Positions 30,196 to 40,697 of a stretch of DNA of 64,000 nt are shown in pieces. Under the pieces are notes generated by a model, which had not been told where the DNA came from, made no database searches, and worked only from the letters and a program-made list of their open reading frames with translations. The DNA lies in NCBI RefSeq assembly GCF_004114375.1, contig NZ_CP034692.1, positions 372,001-436,000 of the forward strand, written 5' to 3'. The position numbers were made by a program, and so were the translations under genes. This DNA comes from Halorubrum sp. BOL3-1. Lineage in GTDB: Archaea; Halobacteriota; Halobacteria; Halobacteriales; Haloferacaceae. Position 1 is the first letter of the stretch; every line of letters begins with the position of its first letter.

Positions 30196-30213
30196 ACCGC
30201 GTTTCCGATGAAA
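30196..30213 (-). repeat. ORB4 (degenerate)
   Basis: ACCGCGTTTCCGATGAAA carries two changes from the ORB core but keeps its length and orientation (same as ORB1 and ORB2). Confidence 0.65.
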
Positions 30214-30358
30214 TGCTCACTATCGCTTAGCGTGCTATCGCTCTTCCTGCTTGGCGAACTGTACTCTGTAATGACTAATAAAATCTGTTGTTTTGTATCG
30301 AACATAACAAGCGGATCAACGCCGAGACGACACTCTCCCTTACCCCACTACACTCCAC

Positions 30359-30378
30359 TTTCACCGGAAACACGGTGT
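30359..30378 (+). repeat. ORB5
   Basis: TTTCACCGGAAACACGGTGT, inverted relative to ORB4, closing the second AT-rich segment; it lies 40 bases from the end of the HTH gene. Confidence 0.9.
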
Positions 30379-30417
30379 GTCTCTCCGAGCAGAAACCGAT
30401 CTCAACCGTTTCGCGGG

Positions 30418-31230
30418 TTACCGTTCGAGGGAGTCTCGAACCTCGTATCGCACGCCGTCCTCGCGAAGTCGTGTCGTGTGTCGGGAGAGTTCGTCGGTCG
30501 ACACGAGTAACAACACGTCCAGACCGCGAAGAGCTGCCTGCGAGACCCCCGTTGTCGAACCGAATCGGACATCCGGCCGAACTCCGGTCCGAGTCGCGAG
30601 CGCGTACGCCTCTGTCCCGCCGACCGCGACCAAGTCCGCCCCCGCAGCGCGGTCCAGAACGATGTCGGAAGACGGCGGATTCCCCTCCGTTACCGCCGGA
30701 ACGGGGACGACCGTCACAACACCCGGGTCGTACTCCACCACGCCATCGAAGTCGGTGACACCGACCGCCTCTCCCGCCTCGCCGCCGGTGACGACGACGG
30801 CGGTCGCCGATCCGCCATCGGGAACGGCGTGTAACACGCCGTCGCGCATCGCGAGGCCGACCTCGTCCCCCTCATCGACGGTGTCTGTCGCCACCGCGGC
30901 GTCGATGTCGACGCTTCCCAGAACGTCGTCCGACACCCGAGAGACGAACTCCGAGAGAGCGTCAGTCCGCGTGATAATCCAGTCGACTCCTTCCTTGGTC
31001 ACCTCGTATCGACCGCGACCGCGTTTCTTGACGAACCCTCCGTCGACCAAGTCTCTGACGTAGTCGCTCACGGCTTGTGATGTCACGCCGATCACGTCCG
31101 CAATCTCCTCTTGGCTCACCGCCGGCTGTCGTGCCGCAATTTCGACGAGAACCCGGTATCGAGTCGCGTCGCGCCGGTTGTCGAGCACTCGCGGTGCGGT
31201 CGCCTCTCCCGGATCCTCGGTCGGTCCCAT
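30418..31230 (-). CDS. Origin-linked winged-helix regulator
   Basis: A 270-residue protein. Residues 20-85 form a MarR/TrmB-like winged helix (AVSQEEIADVIGVTSQAVSDYVRDLVDGGFVKKRGRGRYEV). The remaining ~180 residues are a beta-rich haloarchaeal domain (VGLAMRDGVLHAVPDG, ADLVAVGGTEAYALA) that could bind a ligand. Genes of this type often sit beside orc1 at haloarchaeal oriC1, and origin-associated proteins have been described there, so a role in origin control is plausible but unproven. Confidence 0.82.
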   Translation of the reverse strand: MGPTEDPGEATAPRVLDNRRDATRYRVLVEIAARQPAVSQEEIADVIGVTSQAVSDYVRDLVDGGFVKKRGRGRYEVTKEGVDWIITRTDALSEFVSRVSDDVLGSVDIDAAVATDTVDEGDEVGLAMRDGVLHAVPDGGSATAVVVTGGEAGEAVGVTDFDGVVEYDPGVVTVVPVPAVTEGNPPSSDIVLDRAAGADLVAVGGTEAYALATRTGVRPDVRFGSTTGVSQAALRGLDVLLLVSTDELSRHTTRLREDGVRYEVRDSLER

Positions 31231-31356
31231 ATCAACGCTGTCGTAGTCGGAAACAAGTAAACTTGGTGTGCCGGCCGTCGCGAGACGGGACGCGAAACAC
31301 CGAATCCCGTCAGATCGAGAGTGAAAACGGGGAGATTCGGACGAAATCGACCGCAG
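31231..31356. other. Spacer
   Basis: About 125 bases between the HTH gene start and the malic enzyme stop. On the minus strand CAAGTTTACTTG (31257-31268) is a palindromic AT-richer site with a likely promoter for the HTH gene. Nothing else is seen. Confidence 0.4.
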
Positions 31357-33609
<2,253 letters not shown>

Positions 33610-33749
33610 GTCTCTTTCCATTCATGAACGGAGTAAAAAGCTATCCGATGGTGTCGAATATGTAATTCGACGTTCGACGACCTCTCGTCCGCGCAAAACC
33701 CGCCGCCGTGCCCCTCCAGTCAGGTCGCTCTGCGACCGGCCTCTACTCG

Positions 33750-34844
33750 TCAACCGGTCGACTCTCGCCCGTGGGCTGGCAGTTCTCGCTCGTCACTCTC
33801 GGCAAGCGTCGACGCCAGGGGCGCTAACTCCGGATCGATGCCGGCCAGCGTCGAGACCTCGTACGCGGTCAGATACGTCCGCGCCACCAACCGAACGGGG
33901 AGCGCGAGAACCGCGGCGGCGGCGACCGCACAGACCAGAACCGTCGGGAGGACGACCGCTCCCGCGGTCGTCCCGATCAACGCTCCGAGCCCGCCGAGCG
34001 GAACCGCGGCGAACACGAGCGCGACGAGGGCGATCGCGGCGACGATGCCGCCCGCGACGGTGACCGCGACGACTTGGAGAGTCCCGACTCCCGTCGCGAC
34101 GACCGCGTGGACCGCGAGGTAGGCGACGACGTCGGCCCCCGATCCGCGGAGCGACCTCCAGACGCTTTGCCACCCGGCGATCACGCCCACGTCGCGGGCC
34201 ACCATCGCCGGCGCGACGAACTCGAACGTGAGCCGACCTCCGAGGGCGCCGGTCGCGCCGATCGCGACGCCGAACCCGCCGAGCGCCGCGGTCGCGGCCG
34301 GCGGCAGGCCGGAGAGACCCCCGACCGGAACGCCGAGAACGCGCGCCGCGTGGGGCTCGAGAGCGACGACGAACGCGACGACGGGAACCGCGGTCACGAC
34401 CCCGAGCGCCGTCGCGAAGGCGAAAAGCGCGAGCGCCTGCCGGAATCGGTCGCGGAGCGGTCGCCGGAGCGCGACGTCGTTCGTCGCGAGCGCGTCGTAG
34501 AAGACGAGCCGAAACGCGACCGACCACGGGGCGAGAACGACCCCGACGAACACCGTTCCGACGGCGACCGCGACGAGCGGCGCGGCGTCGAGACCGACGA
34601 CGGGCTCGGTACCCGGACCGACGACGCGCTCGACTCGGATCGGTGAAATCTCGGTCCACAGGCCGACTCCGGCGGCCGAAACGCCGATATTCGACGCGCC
34701 GACCCGCGACGCACCGGCGGTTCCGCCGGCCATCACGAACACGAGGAACGCGAGCTTTACCCACCGCACCGCCCCGAACGGGAAGAGAAACCCCCGTGTC
34801 GCGTCGACGGCGCGGTCGAGCGCGTCGACGGCGTGCCAGCTCAT
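33750..34844 (-). CDS. Multi-pass membrane protein (DUF7544-like)
   Basis: A 364-residue protein with six to seven hydrophobic helices rich in Val, Ala and Gly. [23 protein letters not shown] followed by [14 protein letters not shown] is typical of a widespread haloarchaeal membrane family (DUF7544). No enzymatic motif is visible. The ATG at 34844 is preferred; upstream codons run into the 20-bp repeat block and are unlikely to be translated. Confidence 0.78.
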   Translation of the reverse strand: MSWHAVDALDRAVDATRGFLFPFGAVRWVKLAFLVFVMAGGTAGASRVGASNIGVSAAGVGLWTEISPIRVERVVGPGTEPVVGLDAAPLVAVAVGTVFVGVVLAPWSVAFRLVFYDALATNDVALRRPLRDRFRQALALFAFATALGVVTAVPVVAFVVALEPHAARVLGVPVGGLSGLPPAATAALGGFGVAIGATGALGGRLTFEFVAPAMVARDVGVIAGWQSVWRSLRGSGADVVAYLAVHAVVATGVGTLQVVAVTVAGGIVAAIALVALVFAAVPLGGLGALIGTTAGAVVLPTVLVCAVAAAAVLALPVRLVARTYLTAYEVSTLAGIDPELAPLASTLAESDERELPAHGRESTG

Positions 34845-34900
34845 ACCGACCGTTCGCCGGAGAGCGTCAAATAGGCTGGCACCCGCGCCGCCGACGAACC

Positions 34901-35094
34901 GGCGTCCGCCCCGCGAGCGCGGCGCCCGTCCTGTGAGCGCGGTGCCCGTCATGCGAGCGCGGTGCCCGTCCTGCGAGCGCGGTGCCCGTCCTGCGAGCGC
35001 GGTGCCCGTCCTGCGAGCGCGGTGCCCGTCCTGCGAGCGCGGTGCCCGTCCTGCGAGCGTGGTACCCGTCCCGTGAGCGACGTGCCCGACCCGC
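34901..35094. repeat. 20-bp tandem repeat block (about 8-9 units)
   Basis: The unit GGTGCCCGTCCTGCGAGCGC repeats head to tail from 34921. Units at 34961, 34981, 35001 and 35021 are identical, 34941 and 35041 differ by one base, and the outer units (34921, 35061, 35081) are more degenerate. There are no unique spacers, so it is not a CRISPR. It fills the gap between the DUF7544 gene and the zinc-ribbon gene. The unit length is not a multiple of three and codon pattern is absent, so it is probably non-coding. Confidence 0.92.
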
Positions 35095-35128
35095 AGTCAT
35101 TTAATCCGACCGCGACGAACCAGGTCAC

Positions 35129-36025
35129 ATGAAGGTCCGCGGCGAACGCGAGTGCCAGTCTTGCGGCACGCGGTGGTCGTACTACGAGACGGGGTCCGTC
35201 GCGTGTCCGAGCTGCGGCGACCTGCGCAGCGTCGGCGTCGACGACCGCACCGCGCACACCGACGTGGCCGTCGCGCTCGACCTCTCCGCGCACCGCGAAC
35301 TGTTCGGAGACGCCCCTGAAACGCTTCCTCGGTCGGGGGTCGACGAACTCCAGTCGGACCTCCGAGAGTACTGTCGGAAGCGCGGGTTCATCGACGGCGG
35401 GCGACTCTCTCCCCTCGACGACACCTACCTCGCGGCCCGCGAACTGCTGGAGGCCGTCGACTGCTTCCAGCGGGTCCGGGACCCGACCGACGCCGACCGC
35501 GAGTACCTCCTCGGGCTGCTCGCCGGCGCCGACGACGGCGCTCGACCGTCGACGGACGAGGTCCCGGCCGCGCTCCGGGAAGCGAGGGGGATGGCGGCCG
35601 TACGCGCGGTCGAGGCGTACCGCAGCGACGCCCTCGATTTCCTCGACGAACTCGACGCCAGCACCGAGCCGCGCGGTGCCGACGAAGGCGGCGGCAGCGA
35701 CGGAGACGGTCCGACGGTCACCGCCGAAGGGGACCGGATCGAAGCCAGAATCGGCCCGGCCCGTGACGCCTTCGAGCGTCTCCGCGACCGCGTCACACGC
35801 GTCGACGCGCTCGGGGGCGACGTGTCGCCCGCGGCCGTGGACTCCTTCGTCGAGGCCGCCGACGCGATCGGGGAGTACGTGCGGACCGGCGACGAGTCGG
35901 TGCTGGCGACCGCCGACGATCTGATAGACGACGCGACCGTCGACGATCCGATAGACGACCGTCTGATAGACGAAGACCCGGTCGACGATTCGACCGACGA
36001 CGACCTCGATCCGACGGATCCGTGA
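35129..36025 (+). CDS. Zinc-ribbon haloarchaeal protein (DUF7117-like)
   Basis: A 298-residue protein opening with a rubredoxin/TFIIB-like zinc ribbon, CQSCGTRWSYYETGSVACPSC, followed by a helical domain (ELQSDLREYCRKRGFI, YLAARELLEAVDCFQRV) and a low-complexity acidic tail with DDP/IDD repeats. Function unknown. TTTAAT at about 35100 gives a TATA box about 27 nt before the ATG. Confidence 0.75.
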   Translation: MKVRGERECQSCGTRWSYYETGSVACPSCGDLRSVGVDDRTAHTDVAVALDLSAHRELFGDAPETLPRSGVDELQSDLREYCRKRGFIDGGRLSPLDDTYLAARELLEAVDCFQRVRDPTDADREYLLGLLAGADDGARPSTDEVPAALREARGMAAVRAVEAYRSDALDFLDELDASTEPRGADEGGGSDGDGPTVTAEGDRIEARIGPARDAFERLRDRVTRVDALGGDVSPAAVDSFVEAADAIGEYVRTGDESVLATADDLIDDATVDDPIDDRLIDEDPVDDSTDDDLDPTDP

Positions 36026-36064
36026 GGAGTGACGACCGTCCCGCGCCGTCCGCCCCCGAACGAG

Positions 36065-36790
36065 CTACTCCGCGTCCGGCGCGACCACCGTGTTCGAGAG
36101 GGTCCCGACCCCTTCGTAGGTGATCTCGACGCGATCGCCGGGCTCGACGAGACCGGGGTTCGCCGGGCTGCCGAAGGCGATACAGTCGCCCGGTTCGAAC
36201 GTGAACCGCCCCGAGAGGTACGAGACGATCTCGCGCGGCCCGAACAGCATCAGATCGGTGGTGGCGTCCTGACGCGTCTCGCCGTCGACAGTGGTCTCGA
36301 CGTCGAGACCCGTCGGGTCCACGTCGGTCTCGATCCACGGTCCGAGCGGCGCCGACCCGTCGAACGCCTTGCGCGCGGTCCGGCCCTGCTGATCGAGCGC
36401 GTCGACGTCGTTCATCACCGTGTACCCGCGCACGATGTCCGGCACCTCGGCGGGCGAGATGTCACGGCAGCGCTCGTCGATCACGGCGACTAACTCACCG
36501 GCGTAAGTCAGTTCGGTGGTCCACTCGGGATAGCGGATCGCCTCGCCGTGCGCGAGCAGACTCGCTGGAGGTTTGATGAAGAAGTCCGGCTCCTCGGGCC
36601 GTTCGTAGTCCATCTGGTCGAGCGTCTCGGCGTAGTTGCGGCCGACGCAGTACAGCGCACTAGGATCACACGGGGGGAGCAGCCGCCCGTCGCGGCCGAC
36701 CTCGTAGCGGCCGTCGTCGGTGACGATCGCACCGTCGACGTAGCGGCCGGCCACGGGACCGTCCGGCGTGAGCAGTCGAGCGAGTCGCAT
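36065..36790 (-). CDS. Fumarylacetoacetate hydrolase family protein
   Basis: A 241-residue FAH-fold enzyme, predicted to hydrolyse or decarboxylate a beta-diketo acid such as acylpyruvate or oxaloacetate. Signatures are YCVGRNYAETLDQ, PDFFIKPPASLLAHGEAIRYP, ELTYAGELVAVI, VRGYTVMNDVDALDQQ, and GDCIAFGSPANPGLVEPGDRVEI. Part of the usual metal-binding pattern is altered (ELTYAGELVAVI instead of E-x-E-L-A-V-V-I), so substrate and activity are uncertain. It ends a run of minus-strand genes but lies 85 bases from the next. Confidence 0.85.
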   Translation of the reverse strand: MRLARLLTPDGPVAGRYVDGAIVTDDGRYEVGRDGRLLPPCDPSALYCVGRNYAETLDQMDYERPEEPDFFIKPPASLLAHGEAIRYPEWTTELTYAGELVAVIDERCRDISPAEVPDIVRGYTVMNDVDALDQQGRTARKAFDGSAPLGPWIETDVDPTGLDVETTVDGETRQDATTDLMLFGPREIVSYLSGRFTFEPGDCIAFGSPANPGLVEPGDRVEITYEGVGTLSNTVVAPDAE

Positions 36791-36875
36791 GTGGACACCA
36801 GTGTGCTACGCCCTGAAAAGGGTCGGTGACCGCAGCGCCCGCCTCCGTCTGGGACCGACGCCGACGGGACCGAGA

Positions 36876-37352
36876 TCAGTCGCGGTCGGTATCGTCGCCG
36901 TCCGAGTCGACCCCGATCACGACGCCGGACCGGATCTCCAGCGCGGTGTCGAACTCCTCCCGCCGACCGCATCCGGAACCGATCCGCTCCACCGCCGCCT
37001 CGTGGGCGCGGGCCACGGCGTCGCGCTCGCGCTCTGAGAGCCCGATCCGGTCCCCGACCGTCTCCCAGTGGTCGGGTTCGACGAGGAACGTCTCGCGGTC
37101 CGGCTCGGCCGCGATCCGCTCGTAGCGCCGGCGGTACGCCTCGACTCTGGGTCCGAGGTCGGCCTGGACTCGCGCGAGTAGTGTCGGGACGCGCGCGGCC
37201 GGCACGCTCGCGAGCGCGGCCGTCTTCACTAGGGCGGTCCCCTCGATCGGGTACGAGCCGCGGTCCCGGTCCGACTCGGTGGTCTCATCGGTCTCGTCAT
37301 CCGCCTCGCTCTCGCCGCCCGCGGGACCACCGGTCGCGTCGTCGTCGGACAT
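36876..37352 (-). CDS. Conserved haloarchaeal hypothetical protein
   Basis: A 158-residue protein with a 35-residue acidic, disordered N-terminus and a helical core (ARVPTLLARVQADLGPRVEAYRR, FLVEPDHWETVGDRIGLSERERDAVARAHEAAVERI). No family recognised. Its ATG overlaps the stop of the upstream gene (ATGA), making it the third gene of a tightly overlapped set headed by a SAMP/MoaD-like gene. Confidence 0.72.
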   Translation of the reverse strand: MSDDDATGGPAGGESEADDETDETTESDRDRGSYPIEGTALVKTAALASVPAARVPTLLARVQADLGPRVEAYRRRYERIAAEPDRETFLVEPDHWETVGDRIGLSERERDAVARAHEAAVERIGSGCGRREEFDTALEIRSGVVIGVDSDGDDTDRD

Positions 37353-37708
37353 CACCCGCCGGCGCGCATGGCCTTCTGCCGGTACTTCGGGAGGAGGTCC
37401 GCGAGCGCGTCTGGACCGCCCGCGAACTCGGCGGTCACCTCCGTGATCTCGATCGCGGCCGCGGCGGTCACCTTCTCGGCGCTGAGGGTCACGCGCCACC
37501 CGTCGCCGTCCACGCGGGTCGCCTCCGCGGGGTCGTCGGTCCCTACCAGTTCGCCGCCCAAGTTCCGGAGGTAGTGGGCCGCGAGCCGACGGGAGATACC
37601 GCGGTACGCGACCGTCTCGCGTTCCCAGCCCGCTTCGGCCGGGGGGAGGCCGGACGCGTTCGCGTCGCCGTCGGTCCCCTCGTCCGACGCCGACTCGCCG
37701 TCGCTCAT
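37352..37708 (-). CDS. Conserved haloarchaeal hypothetical protein
   Basis: A 118-residue protein: an acidic N-terminus of about 25 residues, then ETVAYRGISRRLAAHYLRNLGGEL and a beta-rich part ending LADLLPKYRQKAMRAGG. No family recognised. It overlaps the SAMP-like gene upstream and the 158-residue gene downstream by ATGA junctions, so the three proteins are probably made together. The gene ends with the dipeptide GG, a feature shared with ubiquitin-like modifiers, which may be coincidence. Confidence 0.72.
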   Translation of the reverse strand: MSDGESASDEGTDGDANASGLPPAEAGWERETVAYRGISRRLAAHYLRNLGGELVGTDDPAEATRVDGDGWRVTLSAEKVTAAAAIEITEVTAEFAGGPDALADLLPKYRQKAMRAGG

Positions 37709-37986
37709 GCGCCCCCCGCGACCGGCGGGAAGACGGAAAGGCGATCGCCGTCCGCCATCGACGTGTCGAGTTCGTCGAGGTGGAGGACCTCGCGACCGTT
37801 CTTCAGGACGTTGATCTGCGGTGCGAGGTCGCCGTCGACGATCAGGCGGCCCGCCATCCCCTCGTACTCCGACTCCAAGTCGCGAAGCACGTCGCCGACG
37901 GTGGAGCCATCAGCGAACTCCGCGCTGACGGTCTTCCCGCCGGCGGCCTCGCGAAACGTCGCGAAGAACCGCAGTTCCAGTTCCAT
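37705..37986 (-). CDS. Ubiquitin-like SAMP1/MoaD-family protein
   Basis: A 93-residue beta-grasp protein: LRFFATFREAAGGKTVSAEF, STVGDVLRDLESEY, INVLKNGREVLHLDELDTSMADGDRLSVFPPV. These match haloarchaeal SAMP1 and MoaD, which act as protein modifiers or sulfur carriers after activation of a C-terminal Gly-Gly by the E1 UbaA. Here the chain ends VAGGA: an Ala follows the di-glycine because the stop codon is shared with the next ATG. The ATG at 37986 is preceded by CCGCTTAAAAACG..., a TATA element. It leads a set of overlapping minus-strand genes. Confidence 0.9.
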   Translation of the reverse strand: MELELRFFATFREAAGGKTVSAEFADGSTVGDVLRDLESEYEGMAGRLIVDGDLAPQINVLKNGREVLHLDELDTSMADGDRLSVFPPVAGGA

Positions 37987-38036
37987 GGGCGTAGTTCGTG
38001 TCGCGGCGGCTTAAAAACGACCGGCTGCGGAAGCGA

Positions 38037-38420
38037 TCACAGGTCGGAGAGCCGGATCCCGTCTTCGACCAGCCGGAAGTTGCGCTCGCGGTCGAGGTCG
38101 TCCGCGAGCCACTCGTGGTCGTACAGCTGGCCGATGAGTTCGAGGTAGAGATTCCGCCACGCGATCGCGTAGATGGGCGACTGTCCCCACGCGCGCAGTT
38201 CCGGGACGAACTCGTGGTACGTGCTCGCCTGCCCCTCCATGCGTTCGACCGCGTCGGCGACGACCTCTGCCGCCTCGTCCGGGTCCGCCTCGTCGACGGC
38301 GTCGTTCAGCCGGGACTGTATCCCCGCGATGGCGCGTCGCATGTCGCGTTCGGCGGTCCCCTCCTCTTCCGGGAGCGACTCCACGACCCCCCTCGGCACG
38401 CCGAGTTCGATCTCTGGCAT
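38037..38420 (-). CDS. Conserved hypothetical protein
   Basis: A 127-residue, mainly helical acidic protein (MPEIELGVPRGVVESLPEEE; AERDMRRAIAGIQSRLNDAV; SPIYAIAWRNLYLELIGQLYDHEWLAD). Family not recognised. The ATG at 38420 follows the TATA-like TTTTTTGAG by about 26 nt. It lies 50 bases upstream of the SAMP-like gene on the same strand. Confidence 0.72.
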   Translation of the reverse strand: MPEIELGVPRGVVESLPEEEGTAERDMRRAIAGIQSRLNDAVDEADPDEAAEVVADAVERMEGQASTYHEFVPELRAWGQSPIYAIAWRNLYLELIGQLYDHEWLADDLDRERNFRLVEDGIRLSDL

Positions 38421-38486
38421 GCGATCAGTTCGGACGAGCGCGCTCAAAAAACCCGTTCACCCGAATCCGACCCTTCCGCGATCGAC

Positions 38487-39485
38487 TCACGGCGTCGGCG
38501 CGGCCTTCTGGAGCGCCGTCTCGGCGACGTTTCCGCCGTAGTCGGCCGACCGGAGGACGGAGTCGACGACGAGGCCGAGCAACTGCGCGCGCGCGGAATC
38601 GAGGTCGCGCAGGAGCTCGTCGATGGCCCGCACGCGGTCGTCGATCTCCCTGACGGCGTTCCGTGCCTCGTTCGCGCGGCGCGTGGCCGCCTCGGTGTCG
38701 TCCTCAAACAGCGCGTCCATCGCCGTGTCGATCACGTCGACCGCGTCTCCGTGGAGGTCCCTCACGGCCTCGACGACCTCCGCAGGCAGGGGATCGTCGA
38801 TGTTCAGTGTCAGGTGCGCGATCTTCGTCGCGTGGTCACCGATCCGTTCGAGCTGACGGGCGCTGGAGTGGTAGTCGAAACACTCCTCGCGCGGGAGACC
38901 GAGCTCCTCGGCGGCCTTCGGCGTTCGCAGCGTGGCGCGGAAGATCCGCGAGACGACGAGCCACAGCCGGTCGAGGTCGTCGTCGCGGCCGATCACGTCG
39001 CGCGCGAGGTCGTGGTCCCCTTCGGTGAGCGCGGTGATTGCGTCCTCCAGCATCGACAGCGATATCAGCCGCATCCGAGTGACCGCGTTGTGGATCGAAA
39101 GCTCCGAGGAGTCGAGCAAGTCCTGGACGACGACGCGGTCGCGCGTCTCCTCTAACACCTCCAGGCCGACGAGACTCTGGACGGCGTCGCGGATCGTCGA
39201 GCGCTGCTCGGTGGTGATCTCCGCGGCCTCCAGTTCGATGACGTCGAACCCGCTGACGTACATCGTCGTCACCGCCCGTCGGAGCGCCTGCCCGATCAGG
39301 TCCGAGACGTCGAGCGTCCCTCGCGTCCGCTCCACCTCCGAGCGCGGCGTGAGGAACAGCGAGTCGCCGTCCGGGTAGAACTCTATCTCGGTCCCGGCCT
39401 CGACGTCGTTGTCGGTCGCCCACGTCTTCGGAATCGAGACCGTGTACGTCGAACCGCCGGTGACCTGTACTTTCCGCGTTTCCAT
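38487..39485 (-). CDS. phoU: Phosphate uptake regulator PhoU with AbrB-type domain
   Basis: A 332-residue regulator. Residues 1-45 form an AbrB/SpoVT-like swapped-hairpin domain (ETRKVQVTGGSTYTVSIPKTWA, GTEIEFYPDGDSLFLTP). The rest is two PhoU three-helix units (LSMLEDAITALTEGDHDLARDVIGRDDDLDRLW, RQLERIGDHATKIAHLTLN). The family controls phosphate transport and the phosphate response in archaea; no Pst genes are adjacent here. The start METRK is the standard one for the family. Confidence 0.92.
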   Translation of the reverse strand: METRKVQVTGGSTYTVSIPKTWATDNDVEAGTEIEFYPDGDSLFLTPRSEVERTRGTLDVSDLIGQALRRAVTTMYVSGFDVIELEAAEITTEQRSTIRDAVQSLVGLEVLEETRDRVVVQDLLDSSELSIHNAVTRMRLISLSMLEDAITALTEGDHDLARDVIGRDDDLDRLWLVVSRIFRATLRTPKAAEELGLPREECFDYHSSARQLERIGDHATKIAHLTLNIDDPLPAEVVEAVRDLHGDAVDVIDTAMDALFEDDTEAATRRANEARNAVREIDDRVRAIDELLRDLDSARAQLLGLVVDSVLRSADYGGNVAETALQKAAPTP

Positions 39486-39643
39486 GCTCTCCTCTTTGCG
39501 TGTCGGGTATGTTAATCTTCTCCAATATATATATCCGATTGAAAAGTACTGTAAACCCACTTAACGAACCGAATAAATTTTTTACGGTTTTGTCTCGGCA
39601 GCGATACGTATCCCTCTCCACTATACCAAAATAATATATACTT
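39486..39643 (-). promoter_or_regulatory. AT-rich promoter region of phoU
   Basis: Read leftward, GGATATATATATTGGAG (39517-39533) is a strong TATA element about 35-40 nt before the phoU ATG. The rest of the 158-base gap is also AT-rich (AATAAATTTTTTACGG and ACCAAAATAATATATACTTC), far below the local GC average. A second TATA-like site at about 39630 faces the end of the dehydrogenase gene. Confidence 0.6.
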
Positions 39644-40594
39644 CTATATACCTGTACGGTTACGCAGTTCCTCGCCGGCGTCCAGCCGCGCGACGTTGTC
39701 AGCGAGAATCTCCGCGACCCGCTCGTAGTACTCGGGGGTGTGGCCGGCGTTGTGCGGCGTGATCGTCGCGTTCGACAGCCCCCAAAGCGGGTGGTCCTCC
39801 GGCAGCGGCTCGGGGTCGGTGACGTCCAGTGCCGCGCCGCGGATCCGGTCGTTCCGGAGTTCGGTCACGAGCGCGTCGGTGTCGACGACCGGGCCGCGAG
39901 CGATGTTGACCAGGACTGCGTCGGGCCGCATGGTTCGAAGCGCGTCGGCGTCGACGAGTCCCCGCGTCGTCTCGGTGAGCGGACAGGCGAGGACGACGTA
40001 CTCCGCGTCGGTGACCGCCTCGTGGAACTCGTCGAACCCGTACACCTCGTCGGTCGGACCGCCCTTCTCCGGGGAGTAGCGGGCGCCGACCGTCTCGACC
40101 TCGAACGACTCCAGCCGGTCGACGACCGCCCGCCCGATAGCGCCGAGGCCGACCACCGCGACCGTCGAGCCGTACACCTCCGTCGTCTCGTAGGTGTGCC
40201 ACTCGCGGCGGGACTGCTGGCGGTACGCCCGATGGAACTGCCGCGCGTGCGCGATCATCGACCCGACGACGTGTTCGGCGATGTTCGGCCCGTGGACGCT
40301 CGACGCGTTCGTGACGGCGACCCCGTGATCGGCGAGCAGGTCTCGGGGGAGGTGCCCGGTTCCCGCGAACACGCAGGCGAACAGTTCCAGCTCCTCGGCG
40401 GCGTCGAGCAGCTCCTCGTCGATGTTGAGACCGACGGCGACCCGCACGCTCCGGATCAGCTCGCGCTCCTCCGCGGGCGTCCGCGCTCGCGCAACCTCGG
40501 CGTCGGGGAGTCGCTCGCGGATCGCGGCCGCCAGTTCGTCGGGTCCGAGTCCGTGGATCGTCTGTCGTAACACGAGTACGTCCGGGTCGCTCAT
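39644..40594 (-). CDS. D-2-hydroxyacid dehydrogenase
   Basis: A 316-residue NAD(P)-dependent dehydrogenase that interconverts 2-keto acids and D-2-hydroxy acids. Motifs are VVGLGAIGRAVVDRLESF (Rossmann), VLVNIARGPVVDTDALV with catalytic Arg, DVTDPEPLPEDHPLW with Glu, and ITPHNAGHTP with His. MSDPDVL at 40594 is preferred: the strong TATA element TTTTATAATGG lies about 28 nt upstream and overlaps the alternative ATG at 40618. Substrate unknown. Confidence 0.93.
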   Translation of the reverse strand: MSDPDVLVLRQTIHGLGPDELAAAIRERLPDAEVARARTPAEERELIRSVRVAVGLNIDEELLDAAEELELFACVFAGTGHLPRDLLADHGVAVTNASSVHGPNIAEHVVGSMIAHARQFHRAYRQQSRREWHTYETTEVYGSTVAVVGLGAIGRAVVDRLESFEVETVGARYSPEKGGPTDEVYGFDEFHEAVTDAEYVVLACPLTETTRGLVDADALRTMRPDAVLVNIARGPVVDTDALVTELRNDRIRGAALDVTDPEPLPEDHPLWGLSNATITPHNAGHTPEYYERVAEILADNVARLDAGEELRNRTGI

Positions 40595-40697
40595 GGCCGA
40601 GAGACTCGCCGCGTCCATTATAAAATATCGTGGGGCGAGGCGAGCATCCCACGGGAACGGAAGCGGCCCGCGAGCGCGAGGAGAGGACCCGTACCCC

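Larger units (their letters stand above)
29749..30417. other. oriC: Replication origin (oriC) with five ORB elements
   Basis: This 670-base gap beside orc1 contains five copies of the haloarchaeal origin recognition box (core TTTCACCGGAAAC..GGTGT, the fourth degenerate). ORB1, ORB2 and ORB4 point one way; ORB3 and ORB5 the other. Two AT-rich segments (about 29985-30125 and 30250-30315) lie between ORB2/ORB3 and ORB4/ORB5 and are candidate unwinding elements. An open frame on the minus strand across the region lacks haloarchaeal codon and amino-acid character. Origin activity is inferred from the known arrangement of haloarchaeal oriC1. Confidence 0.92.

Noticed and set aside
29810-30220. 136-codon open frame on the minus strand in the origin
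   Set aside because: It spans ORB elements and AT-rich DNA, is rich in Phe, Tyr, Ser and basic residues unlike acidic halophile proteins, and matches no family I know.
34901-35094. CRISPR array
   Set aside because: Units are directly adjacent without unique spacers, and no cas genes are nearby.
34867-35293. Repeated reading frames across the 20-bp repeats
   Set aside because: They are translations of the tandem repeat; the unit is not a multiple of three, composition is basic, and no start signal exists.
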